Of a stretch of DNA of 64,000 nt, positions 61,929 to 64,000 are shown one piece after another. The notes under the pieces were generated by a model that made no database searches, was not told where the DNA came from, and saw only the letters and a list, made by a program, of their open reading frames with translations. Positions within the stretch are counted from its first letter, which is position 1. Every line of letters begins with the position of its first letter. Both the position numbers and the translations under genes were made by a program. The stretch comes from Ancylobacter polymorphus (GTDB lineage Bacteria > Pseudomonadota > Alphaproteobacteria > Rhizobiales > Xanthobacteraceae): positions 310,001 to 374,000 of the forward strand of contig NZ_JAUSUI010000001.1 of the NCBI RefSeq assembly GCF_030813495.1, read 5' to 3'.

Positions 61929-63073
61929 GACGCCTTCCCCCGCACCGCCAGCACGTCGTTGAAGTCGGCGCCGACCGGCGCCATGTCGTAGAGCACCTTC
62001 GCCCCTTGCCTTTCAAAGCGCCGCCCGCCCATCAGTAGCCGGGCCTTGGTCATCACCGGCTCTGAATCGCCATCGCCGAGGATGGCGACGGTTTCCACGC
62101 CCGCCGGCAGCACAATGCCCGGGCTGTCGAAGTCCGGTTCGGCCGGCACCCTCATGGGCCTGCCGCTGGGCATCCGCGCGCTCGGGTGGTCGCGGGTGAC
62201 GGCGGCGCGGCCGGAGAGGTTGCCGAGCGAAACGGCGGCCGCGACGGCCCACTCCCGCCCGCCAGCCGGGCGCAGCACACGCCAGGAGCGGGACGTCTCG
62301 ATCCCTTCGCCCATGGCGAGCCGAGGCCCCATAGCCGAAAGGCGAATGAGACCACCCATCTGTTCGCCAGAGATCTTCTTGGCCTTGTTCCGGCCCCGGT
62401 CGCCGGGCGGCTTCAGCTTCAGGCCGGTGCCCGCCTCGAGGAAGGTTCGATGCACGCCGATTAGTCGGCCTTGGTGGTCGCGGATCGCCGCCAGCATCAC
62501 AGGGAAGTCGCCGAGCGGCTCGCGGTCCTCCGCCTCAGTGGTGGCGAAGCCGTAATAGGGCAAGCCGCGCATGAAGCGCAGGTCGAACGTCCACGAGGGG
62601 TCGACCGCAAGCCCACGCGATTCAAGGTAGGCTTGGGCCAATGTGCCGGCGATCGGTTTCGCGCGGTCGAACAGCCGCTCGCAGCGCGTCATCTCCTTCT
62701 CGCGGCGCTGACGCTCCGCCGCCTCGTCCTTCGCCCTCTTCTCTTCCGCCTCCCGCTGGCGCCGGGCCGCAACCTCGGGGTCCACCTCTTCCGCGCCGCC
62801 CAGAATGCGCACGGCCTCCATGAAGCCGACCTCTTCGTGCAGCATGACCAGCTTGAAGACGTCGCCGCCGTCGGCGCAGGTGGCGCAGACCCAGCCATCC
62901 TCCCAGCATTCGAATGAGGTGCTGTCCTTGGCCTGCGGGTCGGTGGAGTGAAGCGGGCAGGGCCCGACCATGGCGCCCTTGGCGCCGCCGCGGCGCAGGC
63001 GGACCCACTGCCCAGCCACGCTGGTCACGGGGTTCCGGTCACGGAGATCCTGCTTTTGGGCTTCGGAGATCAT
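61925..63073 (-). CDS. DNA primase (CHC2 zinc finger and TOPRIM)
   Basis: 382 residues. Zinc-finger ligands C39, H42, C63 and C66 (CPLH and VCATC) lead into a central charged linker (about 100-135, DEAAERQRREKEM). The TOPRIM-type C-terminal half has MGEGIETSRSW and VAILGDGDSEPV. It makes primers for phage replication together with the helicase. The order primase, helicase, DUF6362 is typical of temperate phage replication modules. Confidence 0.9.
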   Translation of the reverse strand: MISEAQKQDLRDRNPVTSVAGQWVRLRRGGAKGAMVGPCPLHSTDPQAKDSTSFECWEDGWVCATCADGGDVFKLVMLHEEVGFMEAVRILGGAEEVDPEVAARRQREAEEKRAKDEAAERQRREKEMTRCERLFDRAKPIAGTLAQAYLESRGLAVDPSWTFDLRFMRGLPYYGFATTEAEDREPLGDFPVMLAAIRDHQGRLIGVHRTFLEAGTGLKLKPPGDRGRNKAKKISGEQMGGLIRLSAMGPRLAMGEGIETSRSWRVLRPAGGREWAVAAAVSLGNLSGRAAVTRDHPSARMPSGRPMRVPAEPDFDSPGIVLPAGVETVAILGDGDSEPVMTKARLLMGGRRFERQGAKVLYDMAPVGADFNDVLAVRGKAS

Positions 63074-63159
63074 CGGTCGAGCCTTGGCCGATGGGCATCT
63101 CGACAGCGAAGCGGCTCGTGCTCACAATCAGAGAGGTATCCAGCGGGGAGGATTTTCTG

Positions 63160-63513
63160 ATGACGTCGATCGATGGTGAAGTGCTCAACGCGGCCGAAGG
63201 TCTGCGCGACCTCGCCGAGACCGCTCTCATTTATGCCGGCCACTTCGCAATTCCGGAAAATTTCGCCTATGCAATTTTGCGCACCGCCCGCTCGATTGGC
63301 CCTTTGATCTCGGCAACGACAACTGGAGACCAGCCGCCTGCCGATCTGATCGCAAAGCACGCCGAAGCACTGGTGGTTCAGCTGGATCTCCTGTTGGGCC
63401 ATATGGCCGAACGCGGAAAATTGAGCCCTACCGCTCTTGCTGACGCGAAGAAAACTCTGAGGATCGCTGTCGATCGCCTTTCGGAGGCGATAGAGCTCGG
63501 AAGAGCCCAGTGA
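63160..63513 (+). CDS. Phage protein of unknown function (117 residues)
   Basis: 117 residues from ATG 63160 with a strong GGGGAGGA site, preferred over ATG 63091. All-helical (EGLRDLAETALIYAGHF; LIAKHAEALVVQLDLLLGHM). It diverges from the primase gene. It could regulate or partner the replication module; not recognised. Confidence 0.65.
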   Translation: MTSIDGEVLNAAEGLRDLAETALIYAGHFAIPENFAYAILRTARSIGPLISATTTGDQPPADLIAKHAEALVVQLDLLLGHMAERGKLSPTALADAKKTLRIAVDRLSEAIELGRAQ

Positions 63514-63533
63514 AGGCTGGGGTATCTCACGCA

Positions 63534-64000
63534 TCACTGAACTGCCTCGCAGAAGTCAGGCACTTCCACTGACAGCGCCACGGTGAGCGGCTGCACCCAT
63601 ATCGGGTCCGCCGAAAGCATGAAGCTCTCGCCCGCCCAGGCGAGCAGGAGCGTGCGGCCCATGACGGAGGCGATCGAGGCCGCAGCTTCCGGCGGGACCG
63701 CGTTGCCGATGCGCTCGCGCCACGCGGAATCGGACCGGCCTTCCAGGGTGAAGAGCGTCTCCGGATCCACGAGACTCTGCAGAGCGGCGAGCTCCAGCGT
63801 CGTGAAAGGCCGGTGCCAGGTCCCGTCGAGCGCCCGGATGACGGCGACAAGGTTCGTGCTCGCTTCCGGCAGCGCCGCGAGCTCGGCGAGGACAGCGTCC
63901 GGCGCGCGCGGGTCGGCAACCGACCAATGGCCGTTGTTGTTCTTGGCGAACGCCGGCACCGCGCCGCTGCTCTCGTCCCAGCCCGTGACGCCGTAGTGCC
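63534..64000 (-). CDS. Cytosine-C5 DNA methyltransferase (C-terminal part)
   Basis: The frame is open to the right edge; 154 residues are visible. HYGVTGWDESSGAV, RPFTTLELAALQSL and the final motif RIGNAVPPEAAASIASVMG (motifs IX-X of Dcm-type enzymes) identify the end of a C5 methyltransferase. It would methylate phage or host DNA, perhaps guarding against restriction. The N-terminal part with catalytic motif IV lies outside the window. Confidence 0.88.
   Translation of the reverse strand, partial: HYGVTGWDESSGAVPAFAKNNNGHWSVADPRAPDAVLAELAALPEASTNLVAVIRALDGTWHRPFTTLELAALQSLVDPETLFTLEGRSDSAWRERIGNAVPPEAAASIASVMGRTLLLAWAGESFMLSADPIWVQPLTVALSVEVPDFCEAVQ

Larger units (their letters stand above)
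12840..64000. mobile_element. Myovirus-type prophage, left end to beyond the window
   Basis: The element starts at the tRNA-Ser 3' end and contains an integrase, full head, tail and lysis modules, early genes and a replication module. The right end is not in the window; I found no second copy of the tRNA 3' end up to 64000. The exact left junction is inferred from the tRNA and integrase arrangement, which is standard for P4-type integrases. Confidence 0.92.

Overview
The window is high-GC alphaproteobacterial DNA. Gene content and codon use suggest the Hyphomicrobiales, perhaps the Xanthobacteraceae; that placement is inferred from style and from families such as Atu4866 and DUF982, not from a marker gene. 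About 12.8 kb of host chromosome is followed by a prophage of more than 51 kb. The prophage starts at the 3' end of a tRNA-Ser gene and runs off the right edge of the window.

Host part (1-12.8 kb): the end of a BMP-type nucleoside ABC transporter operon (ATPase, two permeases, binding protein); an M20 peptidase with a membrane protein; rimO on the minus strand; a small ABM-domain protein and an exported PDC/Cache-like protein; a DUF982-like protein; an exported alpha/beta hydrolase; and a LysR regulator divergent from an SDR-Atu4866 pair. tRNA-Ser(UGA) follows.

Prophage part: a P4-type integrase (13.0-14.3 kb) and a small zinc-ribbon protein are followed by an inserted two-gene cassette, a KAP-family P-loop NTPase plus a DUF2971 protein. 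This pair is the best anti-phage defence candidate here. From 18.0 to 47.6 kb everything is on the minus strand and forms one late region. Read in transcription order from right to left it holds a putative regulator, small genes, a lambda-type packaging and head module (TerS, TerL, coiled-coil protein, gpW-like, portal, ClpP-like protease with nested scaffold, decoration and capsid proteins), then a P2-type contractile tail (V, PAAR tip, W, J, I, DUF4815 protein, fibres, sheath, tube, frameshifted chaperone, tape measure, U, X, D), and finally lysis genes (M15 endolysin, holin, overlapping Rz/Rz1 spanins). The phage is therefore a myovirus mosaic with a siphophage-like head module.

A 0.8 kb non-coding control region (47.6-48.3 kb) separates the late genes from a plus-strand early region (48.3-58.8 kb). 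That region carries many small phage genes, a phage-encoded beta sliding clamp, a DUF853/HerA-like ATPase broken by a frameshift, and an HTH protein. Five of its sub-clusters are each headed by a short stem-loop whose stem sequence changes but stays paired, while the AUYG tetraloop is kept. This looks like an undescribed regulatory RNA element or operator family. Membrane-protein morons, some AT-rich, lie at 57.0-60.0 kb. The minus-strand replication module (DUF6362 protein, RepA-like helicase, CHC2/TOPRIM primase) follows, and the window ends inside a cytosine-C5 DNA methyltransferase.

No CI-type repressor, excisionase or right attachment site is visible, so these presumably lie beyond 64 kb. 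Product calls come from motif and family recognition by eye; no database search was run.
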